Source: F23-D06 sp963620035 (GTDB lineage: Bacteria; Bacteroidota; Bacteroidia; Bacteroidales; WCHB1-69). From it: a DNA stretch of 64,000 bases. The notes beneath the pieces are model-generated. The model did not search any database, had not been told where the DNA came from, and saw nothing but the letters and a program-made list of their open reading frames with translations. The position numbers were made by a program, and so were the translations under genes. The stretch's first letter is position 1, and every line of letters starts with the position of its first letter. The stretch covers positions 1 to 64,000 of the forward strand of contig CAVEXN010000003.1 in NCBI GenBank assembly GCA_963620035.1, given 5' to 3'. Positions 16,768 to 25,313 of this stretch are shown here, one piece after another.

Positions 16768-17241
16768 CTATTTCTGTGCGGCGCTCTTCCAAGACAAGGC
16801 ATGGGGCACTATCGGTTCAATATAGCCATAAAAGAGCGATGCTTCTTTCTTCTCCTGTTTCAGTATGATGCCTCGCGGGTCAATGGTGTCGAACATATAA
16901 AAGATGACACTGAACACCACCAACACTTTCGTAAGGCCGAACAGCATGCCGAAAATCCGGTCCACGGCATGCGGCAACACTTGCTTGACTGCCTTTTGCA
17001 CCAGGTTTCCCAACAGATGCACCAGTACCAGAACCGCAATGAAGACCAGCACAAAGGCCATCTGCCCCGAGAACATCATCTTTGGCAACCATTCTGCCGC
17101 CAAGTCAGAGAACTTGTAGGCAAGCCAGACGCCAGCAATGATTGCCACGAGCGTGGTAATCTCGCATATCAACCCATGTCTGAATCCTTTGAACCCGAAC
17201 CAGCAGAGGGGAATCAGGACGATAATATCTATAATGTTCAT
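16768..17241 (-). CDS. CvpA family membrane protein
   Basis: A 157-aa inner-membrane protein with four hydrophobic helices, matching the colicin V production protein (CvpA) family in length and layout (MNIIDIIVLIPL start, GFRHGLICE after helix 1). The role of the family is not settled; envelope stress and biofilm links are reported in other bacteria. It overlaps mlaF by four bases. Confidence 0.85.
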   Translation of the reverse strand: MNIIDIIVLIPLCWFGFKGFRHGLICEITTLVAIIAGVWLAYKFSDLAAEWLPKMMFSGQMAFVLVFIAVLVLVHLLGNLVQKAVKQVLPHAVDRIFGMLFGLTKVLVVFSVIFYMFDTIDPRGIILKQEKKEASLFYGYIEPIVPHALSWKSAAQK

Positions 17242-17996
17242 TTTGTCTGTATTTTTCTGATTCTTTGCGTCAGTGGTTGGGCATAGATGAAATCATTGAG
17301 TTTAGGGTTGTCGGATGCCAGCACCGAGTCCTTATCGCCGCACCATTCGATATGTCCCTCGTAGATGAACGAGATTGTGTCTCCGATGGTGATGACAGAG
17401 TTGAGGTCGTGGGTATTGACCACAGTTGTGATGCCGAGTTCGTGCGTAATGTCATATATCAGGTTATCAATCACGAGGGAAGTTTTGGGGTCGAGGCCGG
17501 AATTGGGCTCGTCGCAGAAGAGATACTGCGGATTGCAGGCGATGGCACGGGCAATGGCAGCCCGTTTCTTCATGCCGCCGCTCAACTCGGCAGGATACAG
17601 CGCATTGACATGGGCAAGGTCAACCCTGTTCAGACAAAAGTTCACCCTGTCGAGTTTCTCGCCGGCGGTGAGCGCTGTAAACATATCCAGCGGGAACATG
17701 ACATTTTCCTCAATCGTCATGGAGTCGAAGAGCGCCGCACCCTGGAATACCATCCCCATCTCGGCCCGCAACTGCCGCTGCTCTTTGCTTTGCAGATGAT
17801 GAAAGTCGCAACCTTGGTAAAGGATCTGTCCCTTGTCGGGGGTGAACAGACCGACCAGGCACTTCATCAGCACCGTCTTGCCGGAGCCCGACCTGCCGAT
17901 GATGAGATTGACCTTGCCGGGCTGGAAACAGGTATCGATGTCAAAAAGCACCTGCTTGTTTCCGAAATATTTAGACACGTTTTTGACCTCTATCAT
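17238..17996 (-). CDS. MlaF-type ABC transporter ATPase
   Basis: ATP-binding subunit of an Mla-like lipid transporter that moves phospholipids between the membranes. It has 252 aa with Walker A GRSGSGKT (34-41), signature LSGGMKKR near residue 138, Walker B LFCDEP, and a switch His in VVNTHD. It follows the MlaE-type permease by one base and overlaps cvpA at its 3' end. The substrate-binding MlaD-type partner is not in the window. Confidence 0.92.
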   Translation of the reverse strand: MIEVKNVSKYFGNKQVLFDIDTCFQPGKVNLIIGRSGSGKTVLMKCLVGLFTPDKGQILYQGCDFHHLQSKEQRQLRAEMGMVFQGAALFDSMTIEENVMFPLDMFTALTAGEKLDRVNFCLNRVDLAHVNALYPAELSGGMKKRAAIARAIACNPQYLFCDEPNSGLDPKTSLVIDNLIYDITHELGITTVVNTHDLNSVITIGDTISFIYEGHIEWCGDKDSVLASDNPKLNDFIYAQPLTQRIRKIQTK

Positions 17997-17997
17997 C

Positions 17998-18741
17998 TTA
18001 TAGCATTACTTGGGTAATCAATACATTAAGAAGCAGTATGACAAAACTGGACACGACTATGCCCTGCGTCCCGGCCTTGCCAAGTTCAAGTGCGCCGCCG
18101 TCGATCTTGTATCCGTAGAATGAAGACACCGTTGACATGACGAAAGCGAAGATGAACGTTTTGGTAAGGGCGTAAAAAATGTCATAGACCCGGAAGCAGT
18201 AAGTAAGACCGTCCACATAGTCGTAAACGGTGACGCAGCCCGTGATGGCCACGGTGATATAGCCGCCTAAGATGGCGAAGAAGATGCTGAAGACAATCAG
18301 AACCGGGTTCACGACAAGCGAAGAAATCACCTTGGGCAGCACCAGATGTGAGGCGGGATTGATGCCCATGACTTCCAGGGCATCAATCTGCTCGGTAACC
18401 CTCATACTGCCGATCTCGGAAGTGATGCGCGAACCCAAATTGCCTACCAGCAACAGACTTATGATGGTAGGACACAGTTCCATCACGATAGAAGTGCGCG
18501 ACACGAACCCTATCGTCCATGACGGTATCCAGCTGCTTTCAATCTGCATGGCCGTCTGCGTGGTGATGACGCTGCCCATAGAGATTGACACGATAATCAC
18601 AATCAGGAGCGAGCCGATGCCCATAGTGTCCATTTCAAACAGCAGTTTCTTGAAAAAAACACCCCACTTCTCCGGTTTTGAAAAAACTTTTCTCAGGAAA
18701 ATGAAATAATCACCTACAATTGTGAAAAACCGCTCTATCAT
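17998..18741 (-). CDS. MlaE-type ABC transporter permease
   Basis: Integral membrane permease of the MlaE/YrbE family, partner of the MlaF-type ATPase for phospholipid transport. It has 247 aa from the ATG at 18741 (MIERFF), with five to six membrane helices and the family's central region around EIGSMRVTEQIDALEVMGINP. A frame ten codons longer exists, but the promoter box at 18761-18768 makes the inner start the only workable one. First gene of the five-gene minus-strand operon. Confidence 0.93.
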   Translation of the reverse strand: MIERFFTIVGDYFIFLRKVFSKPEKWGVFFKKLLFEMDTMGIGSLLIVIIVSISMGSVITTQTAMQIESSWIPSWTIGFVSRTSIVMELCPTIISLLLVGNLGSRITSEIGSMRVTEQIDALEVMGINPASHLVLPKVISSLVVNPVLIVFSIFFAILGGYITVAITGCVTVYDYVDGLTYCFRVYDIFYALTKTFIFAFVMSTVSSFYGYKIDGGALELGKAGTQGIVVSSFVILLLNVLITQVML

Positions 18742-18760
18742 TATTCTTTGTTGAGAGGCG

Positions 18761-18768
18761 CAAAAATA
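18761..18768 (-). promoter_or_regulatory. TAnnTTTG -7 box of the mlaE operon
   Basis: TATTTTTG on the minus strand, 20 bases before the ATG at 18741. It is divergent with the box at 18781-18788 on the other strand. Confidence 0.7.
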
Positions 18769-18780
18769 CACCTTTTTTCG

Positions 18781-18788
18781 TACTTTTG
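18781..18788 (+). promoter_or_regulatory. TAnnTTTG -7 box of the SAM hydrolase gene
   Basis: TACTTTTG, 26 bases before the ATG at 18814; it marks that ATG as the start. Confidence 0.7.
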
Positions 18789-18813
18789 CGACTTCCTAAA
18801 AAACATTGCCCCA

Positions 18814-19590
18814 ATGAAGACCATCATTACGCTTATCAGCGACTGGCGGACACGCGACCCTTTCCTTGCCATGTTCAAGGGTGAAATTCTGTCTTCCATT
18901 CCAGATGCCAACATTATTGATATCACCCATACGGTTGACATGTTCAACATAGCGCAAACCGCATTCCTTTTGCGCAACAGCTTTAAGAAATTTCCGGAGG
19001 GGACTTTTCATCTGATGCTGACAAATGTTTCGGAGAACGACACCTTCGACCCGGTCATTGTCGAGCACGACCGACACTTTTTCGTAGGCAATGACAACGG
19101 CATTTTCCGTCTGGTGTTTGACCGGCAGATTCCGCTGTCCGGCAAAAAGTACGCCAAGGGCGGGCAGTCGGGCGCGCTGACGAAGATGATAGCGTTGGTG
19201 AAAGCATCCGCAGCGCAGGAAATTGACAACATTACACAGACATATGAAACGTTCGTGGAGCAACTTACTCATCTTCCGATATGCAACGAGGACAAACGAA
19301 GCATTGAAGGCGAAGTCGTCTATATTGATGCTTTCTGCAACGCCATCACCAACATCCCCATGTCAATGTTCAAGAGAACCGTCAAAGGAAGCCCGTTTGA
19401 AGCCTACATCAACGCCAAGAAGAGGTGGAAATGCCAGAAATACCACGACACTTACATTCCGGAAAAGGACGACGAGTTCTATCTGGCCGGCAACGCGTTC
19501 GGATATGTTGAAATCACCGTGTTCCAAGGTAATATTGCCGTCCTGATGGACCTGAAAGTTGGCGACCAGATCACGATTGAATGTAAATGA
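18814..19590 (+). CDS. SAM hydroxide adenosyltransferase (DUF62 family)
   Basis: Member of the SAM-dependent chlorinase/fluorinase family (DUF62). Non-halogenating members split S-adenosylmethionine with water into adenosine and methionine, and that is the likely activity here. It has 258 aa beginning MKTIITLISDW, with the early Asp (SDWxxRD) and the conserved NDNGIF motif (about 96-101 in NDNG) of the family. Cytoplasmic. The upstream open frame to 18748 contains the promoter and is not translated. It precedes the nitrilase gene by nine bases, so the two form an operon; a shared pathway is not evident. Confidence 0.88.
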   Translation: MKTIITLISDWRTRDPFLAMFKGEILSSIPDANIIDITHTVDMFNIAQTAFLLRNSFKKFPEGTFHLMLTNVSENDTFDPVIVEHDRHFFVGNDNGIFRLVFDRQIPLSGKKYAKGGQSGALTKMIALVKASAAQEIDNITQTYETFVEQLTHLPICNEDKRSIEGEVVYIDAFCNAITNIPMSMFKRTVKGSPFEAYINAKKRWKCQKYHDTYIPEKDDEFYLAGNAFGYVEITVFQGNIAVLMDLKVGDQITIECK

Positions 19591-19599
19591 CGGGAAACT

Positions 19600-20388
19600 A
19601 TGATCAACATCGGTTTAATACAAGCGGACATTATGCCTGGCGGCGCCGACATTAACCTGGACCGCTACAGGACAATACTGGAAACTTCTGTGCAAGAGCC
19701 CGTCCATCTGCTGGTTTTCCCTGAAATGTTTGCCGTCGGTTTCTCTGCACATCTTGAGCAGGATGCGGAACAGGCGAATGGAAAATGCGTCAGTTTTCTG
19801 CACGATATTGCCCAGACCTATCAGGCAGATACCGTAGCATCACTGCCGGTTCGGGATGGCGGACGCATCTTCAACCGCCTTGTCTGGATGTCGCCCGAAC
19901 GCATCCGGGGAAAGTACGACAAACGACATCTTTTTTTTGGCACAGAACAGATGGTCTGCACACCCGGATCTCAACGCTCTGTGATAGAAGCTTTAGGGCA
20001 ACGCTGGCTCCCCTTGATATGCTACGATGTGCGATTCCCCCTATGGAGCCGCAACCGTTTTGTTGACGGTCATTTCGACTACGACTGTCTGGTTTACATT
20101 GCAAACTTCCCTGCGCCGCGCGAGCAGCAGCTTGTCAGCCTTGCTTGCGCACGCGCCATCGAAAACCAGTCGTACGCCATAGTGGTCAACCGCGTAGGGC
20201 TCGATGGCGAGAACCACACCCATCATGGCGGCAGCGCATTCATCTCCCCGCAAGGCTCCTTGCTTTGCCAAGCCCGTAAAGATGAGGAACAAGTCCTCTT
20301 TTTCTCCCTTGACTTTGAAGAATTGAAACAATTCAGAAAGGATTTTACCGTGTACAAACAATGGGACGACTATAAATTATTAACATAA
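19600..20388 (+). CDS. nitrilase superfamily amidohydrolase (omega-amidase-like)
   Basis: Hydrolyses a C-N bond of an amide. The closest model is YafV, an omega-amidase acting on 2-oxoglutaramate or 2-oxosuccinamate in methionine and glutamine salvage. It has 262 aa with the catalytic triad Glu 42 (PEMFAVGFS), Lys 108 (KYDKRHLF) and Cys 141 (ICYDVRFP), all in the expected places. No signal peptide. Second gene after the SAM hydrolase. The family is certain; the substrate is inferred from resemblance to YafV. Confidence 0.9.
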   Translation: MINIGLIQADIMPGGADINLDRYRTILETSVQEPVHLLVFPEMFAVGFSAHLEQDAEQANGKCVSFLHDIAQTYQADTVASLPVRDGGRIFNRLVWMSPERIRGKYDKRHLFFGTEQMVCTPGSQRSVIEALGQRWLPLICYDVRFPLWSRNRFVDGHFDYDCLVYIANFPAPREQQLVSLACARAIENQSYAIVVNRVGLDGENHTHHGGSAFISPQGSLLCQARKDEEQVLFFSLDFEELKQFRKDFTVYKQWDDYKLLT

Positions 20389-20463
20389 CAAATTTAGTTT
20401 CAATATTTTATATAATATTTTTGATAAATGGCTGAAAAAATAACGACGGAAAGGAAAAAAATG

Positions 20464-20471
20464 TATTTTTG
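20464..20471 (+). promoter_or_regulatory. TAnnTTTG -7 box of tRNA-Phe
   Basis: TATTTTTG, 18 bases before the tRNA 5' end at 20490. Confidence 0.75.
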
Positions 20472-20489
20472 CAGCCTCAAAACTGAGAC

Positions 20490-20562
<73 letters not shown>

Positions 20563-20563
20563 C

Positions 20564-20590
20564 AAAAGCCCTTTACGGAGGGCTTTTTTT
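20564..20590 (+). terminator. intrinsic terminator after tRNA-Phe
   Basis: AAAAGCCC and GGGCTTTT form an 8-bp stem with an 8-nt loop, followed by a T-run to 20590. Confidence 0.8.
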
Positions 20591-20723
20591 ATTGCTTTCA
20601 ATCGGCATGGCCTCGCCCCTGTTCCCGGATCAACCCAATTGTTAGGCGCCCTCATCCCATTCCCGTTCAGGAACGTCAAACTGATTGTCCCGGTATTCCG
20701 ATTTACGGTGTTAAGTTTTTTCT

Positions 20724-20731
20724 TACTTTTG
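20724..20731 (+). promoter_or_regulatory. TAnnTTTG -7 box of the SPOR protein-folD unit
   Basis: TACTTTTG, 15 bases before the ATG at 20746, so the leader is very short. It shows that the longer frame from 20533 through the tRNA is not used. Confidence 0.7.
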
Positions 20732-20745
20732 CGCAAAACGCATTT

Positions 20746-21126
20746 ATGAGAAAAACGGTTTTAACTTCTTTGTTTTTAGTTTTTTGCATAACAGCATCTG
20801 CACAAGTTCACTATGATGTGGATCCGGCTGTTGAAACCATTCAGGCCGACTACATCAAGGCTTGGAGCAAGATAAAGGAGACTGACGGCTACCGCATACA
20901 GGTTGCGGCCTTCTCCGGAATGAATTCCAGGAACGCCGCCGAGAGCAAAAGCAACGAGTTCCGAGCCGCCTTCCCTGAAACGAATGCCTATATTTCCTTT
21001 CAGGAACCCTATTTCAGAGTCAGAGTCGGAAACTATTTTTCCAAACTCGAAGCATACAAAGCACTGGTCAAGATACAGACCGTTTATCCAAATGCCTACA
21101 TCATTCCCGACAAAATCAATTATTAG
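20746..21126 (+). CDS. SPOR domain exported protein
   Basis: A 126-aa protein with a signal peptide (MRKTVLTSLFLVFCITASA) and a SPOR domain from about residue 48 (GYRIQVAAFSG) to the end. SPOR domains bind glycan strands stripped of stem peptides and bring proteins to sites of septal peptidoglycan. Periplasmic location is expected. The start is fixed by the signal peptide and by the promoter 15 bases upstream. folD follows after 11 bases. Confidence 0.88.
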   Translation: MRKTVLTSLFLVFCITASAQVHYDVDPAVETIQADYIKAWSKIKETDGYRIQVAAFSGMNSRNAAESKSNEFRAAFPETNAYISFQEPYFRVRVGNYFSKLEAYKALVKIQTVYPNAYIIPDKINY

Positions 21127-21137
21127 ACGAATAGACT

Positions 21138-21998
21138 ATGAATATCATCGATGGCAAAGCGTGTGCAAAGCAGATCAAGGACCAAATAGCCAAAGAGGTC
21201 GAACTCATCCGATCCATCGGTTTCAGAGTGCCTAAATTGGCTATCATACTCGTAGGCGACCGTGCCGACAGTCTTTCATACGTACACAGCAAAGAAAAGA
21301 CGTGCAGATCGCTCGGCATGGACTGTTCCGTCTGTCTGTTGCCGTCAAGCACGACAGAAGCCGAAGTGCTCGGCCTGGTTGAGAAGTACAACCAAGACCG
21401 TTCAATAGACGCCATTCTGATTCAGCTTCCGCTGCCGGAGGATATGGACACTGCCCGGATTTTAGAATCTATAGACTATCACAAAGATGCTGACGGACTG
21501 CACCTTATGAATGTCGGACTGCTACATTTGGGTGAGCCCTACGTAATGCCGTGTACGCCTAAGGGCATCATCACACTCTTGCAGTCGAACGGCATTGAAA
21601 TTGCCGGCAAACATGCCGTCGTCATCGGTCGCAGCCAATTGGTGGGCGAGCCGACCGCACAGCTGCTGATCCGCCAAAACGCCACCGTAACGCTTTGCCA
21701 TTCCCACACGCGCGACCTCTCTTCCATCACCCGCATCGCCGACATCGTCATCACCGCTGCCGGCAGCCCCGGACTGCTGAAGCCGGAAGATTTCAAGGAG
21801 GGCGCTGTTCTGATTGATGTTGCCATCAACCGGACAGAAAACGGACTCGAAGGTGATGTCTATAGCGGGCGCACCCGCGAGGCTTTGTCGCAACGCCTAA
21901 GTGCAGCCACACCGGTGCCTGGCGGCGTGGGACCTATGACGATCGCTATGTTGATGCAGAACGTCCTGGACATATACAAAATCAAAAACAAAAACTGA
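21138..21998 (+). CDS. folD: methylenetetrahydrofolate dehydrogenase/cyclohydrolase
   Basis: Bifunctional enzyme interconverting 5,10-methylene-, 5,10-methenyl- and 10-formyl-tetrahydrofolate with NADP. It has 286 aa, normal for FolD. The catalytic Lys lies in SYVHSKEKTC (about 48-57). The family signatures PLPEDMD, PCTPKGI and the NADP-binding VIGRSQLVGEP are all present, and the C-terminus has TPVPGGVGPMT. Cytoplasmic. Cotranscribed with the SPOR gene and convergent with amn. Confidence 0.97.
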   Translation: MNIIDGKACAKQIKDQIAKEVELIRSIGFRVPKLAIILVGDRADSLSYVHSKEKTCRSLGMDCSVCLLPSSTTEAEVLGLVEKYNQDRSIDAILIQLPLPEDMDTARILESIDYHKDADGLHLMNVGLLHLGEPYVMPCTPKGIITLLQSNGIEIAGKHAVVIGRSQLVGEPTAQLLIRQNATVTLCHSHTRDLSSITRIADIVITAAGSPGLLKPEDFKEGAVLIDVAINRTENGLEGDVYSGRTREALSQRLSAATPVPGGVGPMTIAMLMQNVLDIYKIKNKN

Positions 21999-22017
21999 CA
22001 CTACTGCCATGCTCCTC

Positions 22018-22839
22018 TTATTCGTAGTAGTCGTATTTGAGGTGTTTGACGGTAATGCCCTTGTTGATGAGTTGTTTCAGAGAATCGACCCCGATTTTGA
22101 GGTGTCGGATGCTGTAGTTCTGTGTCACGTTTTTGTCCGATGCTTCCGTCTTGATGCCGTCGGGCAACATAGGCTGGTCTGACACCAGCAGCAATGCCCC
22201 CGTAGGGATACGGTTGTAGAACCCCACAGAAAAGAGCGTGGCCGTCTCCATATCTACGGCAGTGGCGCGGATTCTTCGCAAATAGTCTTTGAATTTCTCG
22301 TCATGTTCCCAAACGCGGCGGTTTGTCGTATAGACCGTACCGGTCCAATAGTCGAGGCTGTAGTCACGTATGGTAGTAGAGATGGCTTTCTCCATGTTAA
22401 AGGCGGGCAAGGCGGGCACCTCCGGTGGGAAATAGTCGTCGGATGTACCCTCACCCCTGATGCCGGCAATGGGCAACAGCAGTTCCCCGACACCGATGTT
22501 GTCTTTCAAACTGCCGCACTTGCCAAGAAAAAGCACCGCCTTAGGCTGTATCGCCGTCAGCAGGTCCATGATGGTTGCAGCATTGGCGCTGCCCATCGAG
22601 AAGTTGATAATGCTGATGTTCTGGAAAGTGGCACACGGCATAGGTTTCTCTTCGCCCATTACTTGTGTGCCTGTCAGTTCGGCAAATTTCTGTACATAAT
22701 TCTGGAAATTGGTCAACAGAATATATTTGCCAAAACTTTCCACGGGCAATCCCGTATAACGGGGCAGCCAATTGAGCGCAATGTCTTCTTTTGAACTTAA
22801 TGCCATGACTTTATGATTGATAAGGGTTCTTCTTTTCAT
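22018..22839 (-). CDS. amn: AMP nucleosidase
   Basis: Hydrolyses AMP to adenine and ribose 5-phosphate. It belongs to the purine nucleoside phosphorylase superfamily, short AMP nucleosidase type found in Bacteroidota. It has 273 aa with the phosphorylase-like core FLGKCGSLKDNIGVGEL (about 103-119) and the nucleoside-binding AVDMETATLF (about 197-206). Cytoplasmic. It shares one base with the mutS2 stop and is the last gene of miaB-mutS2-amn. Other phosphorylase-type functions are less likely. Confidence 0.88.
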   Translation of the reverse strand: MKRRTLINHKVMALSSKEDIALNWLPRYTGLPVESFGKYILLTNFQNYVQKFAELTGTQVMGEEKPMPCATFQNISIINFSMGSANAATIMDLLTAIQPKAVLFLGKCGSLKDNIGVGELLLPIAGIRGEGTSDDYFPPEVPALPAFNMEKAISTTIRDYSLDYWTGTVYTTNRRVWEHDEKFKDYLRRIRATAVDMETATLFSVGFYNRIPTGALLLVSDQPMLPDGIKTEASDKNVTQNYSIRHLKIGVDSLKQLINKGITVKHLKYDYYE

Positions 22840-25307
22840 TATGTTTTCATTTGCACCACGGTGATGCCGCTGCCGCCAAGTTCGAGCATCTCGTCATGAA
22901 AAGCGGCGACATCGTGGCGGCGCGAAAGCTGCTCTCTGACTACTTTGCGGAGAATGCCGTTCCCTTTACCGTGCAATATACGCACATTTCTGACACTCAA
23001 TAAAGAAGCCTCGTCAAGATAGTCGGACAATTCTATAAGCACATCGTCGGCACGATAGCCGCGCAAGTCGAGTGTGCTGTTGAAAGCCGACAATTTTTTG
23101 TTCATAGCCTCGCCCAGGGTGCCATCGTTATAGCGGACCGCACTGCCGCGTTGTATTGTCCGCGCCTCTTTCTTGCTGATTTTGGTCAGTTTCCGCAAGT
23201 CCGTTTTGAAAGTCACGGAGTTGAATGCTATAGTGGCATCATTTCCGCTGATACCGGTCACATTGCCCGTAATCTGCATGTCTGCCATGAAAACCGTGTC
23301 GCCTATGTGTATTGCCGTATCTTCAAGGACTTCCGAACTTTTCTTCTCCTTGTGTTCACTCTTTTTTATCGGAACGGCAGGTACCAGTATTTTTTTCTGC
23401 TCTATGGTTTCTATCTCTTGCTTCAGTTCCTCTTTCAGGCGGTTGACGTTTTGCCGCGCCTCTTTGGTCTTCCCGCTCTCGGCCTTGGCCTCTTTGATGT
23501 CACGGATAGTCTTCTCTATCACCTTGTTGGCACTTTCAACGATGCTGTTGGCCTGATTTTTGGCTTGCTGTAGGATGTCCTTGCGTTTTTTCTCAAGTTC
23601 GAGGAACCGGTCGGTATAGTTCCGGATCATCTCTGCCAACTGTTCGTCTGCAGCATGCACCTGCTTTAAGGTCAGTTCTGTCTCAACCTTGGCGTTCTCA
23701 ATCTCTTCGAGTTTGCGTTCGTAGTCGATTTGTGCCGTGCCAGTTCTGCATATTGCCCGCTGTATTATCTGCTCGTCCAGCCCGATGTTCCGGGCAATTT
23801 CATAGGTAAAGGAACTTCCGGGCTTCCCGATTTTGAGTTTGTAGAGCGGCTTCAGATTGTCAGTGTCGTAGAGCATGGCGCCGTTGACTGCTTCGGGATG
23901 CGTGTCAGGAAACATTTTCAAGTCGCCATAATGTGTTGTGATGATGCCGAATGCGCCGTGTGCGTAAAAACTCTCCAATATTGACTCGGCCAGTGCGCCA
24001 CCCAACACGGGTTCCGTGCCGGAACCGAACTCATCGATGAGGAACAAAGAATGGCTGTCCAGATTCTCGTCCATGATTTTAAGGTTCGACAAATGCGAAC
24101 TGTAGGTGCTGAGGTCGTTCTCAATAGACTGCTCGTCACCGATGTCTATGAAGATGTGCTCGAAGATGCCCATGTCGGAAGTGCTGTCCATAGAAACCAG
24201 CAGCCCGCATTGCATCATATACTGCAACAGCCCCATACACTTGAGGCAGACTGACTTCCCGCCGGCGTTAGGGCCGGATATGATGAGAATGCGCAGTTTC
24301 TTTGTCAGTGACACGTCAAGCGGCACTACTTTCTTCCGGGTTTTCATTGACGTCAGGAAGAGCAGCGGGTGTACTGCCTGTTTCCATTCCATTTTTTGCT
24401 CCGGGAAGATGTGCGGCAGCGCAGCCTGTATTTCGACGGCAAACAAGGCCTTGGCCCGCAAAAAGTCATAGCGTCCCATCAACTGCTGCGCTTGCAGCAA
24501 GTCGGGGATTGTGGGACGTATTTTTTCGCTCAGAGTCGTAAGAATACGGATGATTTCGCGGTGTTCGGCATTCGCCAATTCACGCAATTCGTTATTGGCA
24601 TCAAACACCTCTGTCGGTTCAATGAAGACGGTTTGGCCCGTAGCAGACTCATCGTGTACGAAGCCTTTGAGACGGCGTTTGAATTGTACTGCCACAGGGA
24701 TACATAGCCGCCCGTTGCGCACTGTCATTTCGGCATCCTCCTTTACGAGACCGTCTTGTTTGGCGGCATTGAGGATTTTTCGCACCTGTCTGTCGGCGGC
24801 GTTCGAAATTCGGTTCATCTCGCTGCGGATACGGCATAGTTCGTCGGATGCATTGTCGCGGACCTGCCCCTTGTCATCGAGTATGCGGTTGAAGTCGGAA
24901 ATCAATTCGCGCTGCAGCGGCATCTCCTCGCAGAGCCTCCAAAGGTGCGGATAACGCTTTTCTTCCTCATTGCGGCTTCTGAAATAGACAAATATGTTGG
25001 TGATGGACAGAATAAAGGCGCGGAGACAGGCCAAGTCCTCCGGTTCTATGTAGGTGCCGTCAACTTGAAGATGTTTGAGCACATCTCGCAGGTCATAGAA
25101 ATCCTGGGCGGGGAAAGGCTCGTCAAAAAGGAGCAGTTGCCGAAACTCTTCCACACTTTCCAACTCTGCCATAATGGAGTCCATGTCCGTCATCATAGCG
25201 ATACGGTTCACATAGTCCTGACCGATGGGGCAGATGCAATGCTGCATCAGCAATTGCCTTATGGTGTTGAATCCTATTTTTTCTTCAAAATTATCAGGAT
25301 AGAGCAT
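22839..25307 (-). CDS. mutS2: MutS2-type endonuclease
   Basis: MutS-family ATPase that acts on branched DNA or on collided ribosomes, not in mismatch repair. It has 822 aa. A helical core domain covers about 1-300. The ATPase domain follows with Walker A GPNAGGKS near residue 345 and DEFGSGTEP as Walker B/signature. Long coiled-coil arms lie at about 520-640, and a C-terminal Smr nuclease domain at about 745-822 carries LDLRGYR and HGKGNGILR. It starts six bases after the miaB stop and overlaps amn by one base. Confidence 0.95.
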   Translation of the reverse strand: MLYPDNFEEKIGFNTIRQLLMQHCICPIGQDYVNRIAMMTDMDSIMAELESVEEFRQLLLFDEPFPAQDFYDLRDVLKHLQVDGTYIEPEDLACLRAFILSITNIFVYFRSRNEEEKRYPHLWRLCEEMPLQRELISDFNRILDDKGQVRDNASDELCRIRSEMNRISNAADRQVRKILNAAKQDGLVKEDAEMTVRNGRLCIPVAVQFKRRLKGFVHDESATGQTVFIEPTEVFDANNELRELANAEHREIIRILTTLSEKIRPTIPDLLQAQQLMGRYDFLRAKALFAVEIQAALPHIFPEQKMEWKQAVHPLLFLTSMKTRKKVVPLDVSLTKKLRILIISGPNAGGKSVCLKCMGLLQYMMQCGLLVSMDSTSDMGIFEHIFIDIGDEQSIENDLSTYSSHLSNLKIMDENLDSHSLFLIDEFGSGTEPVLGGALAESILESFYAHGAFGIITTHYGDLKMFPDTHPEAVNGAMLYDTDNLKPLYKLKIGKPGSSFTYEIARNIGLDEQIIQRAICRTGTAQIDYERKLEEIENAKVETELTLKQVHAADEQLAEMIRNYTDRFLELEKKRKDILQQAKNQANSIVESANKVIEKTIRDIKEAKAESGKTKEARQNVNRLKEELKQEIETIEQKKILVPAVPIKKSEHKEKKSSEVLEDTAIHIGDTVFMADMQITGNVTGISGNDATIAFNSVTFKTDLRKLTKISKKEARTIQRGSAVRYNDGTLGEAMNKKLSAFNSTLDLRGYRADDVLIELSDYLDEASLLSVRNVRILHGKGNGILRKVVREQLSRRHDVAAFHDEMLELGGSGITVVQMKT

Positions 25308-25313
25308 AATGGT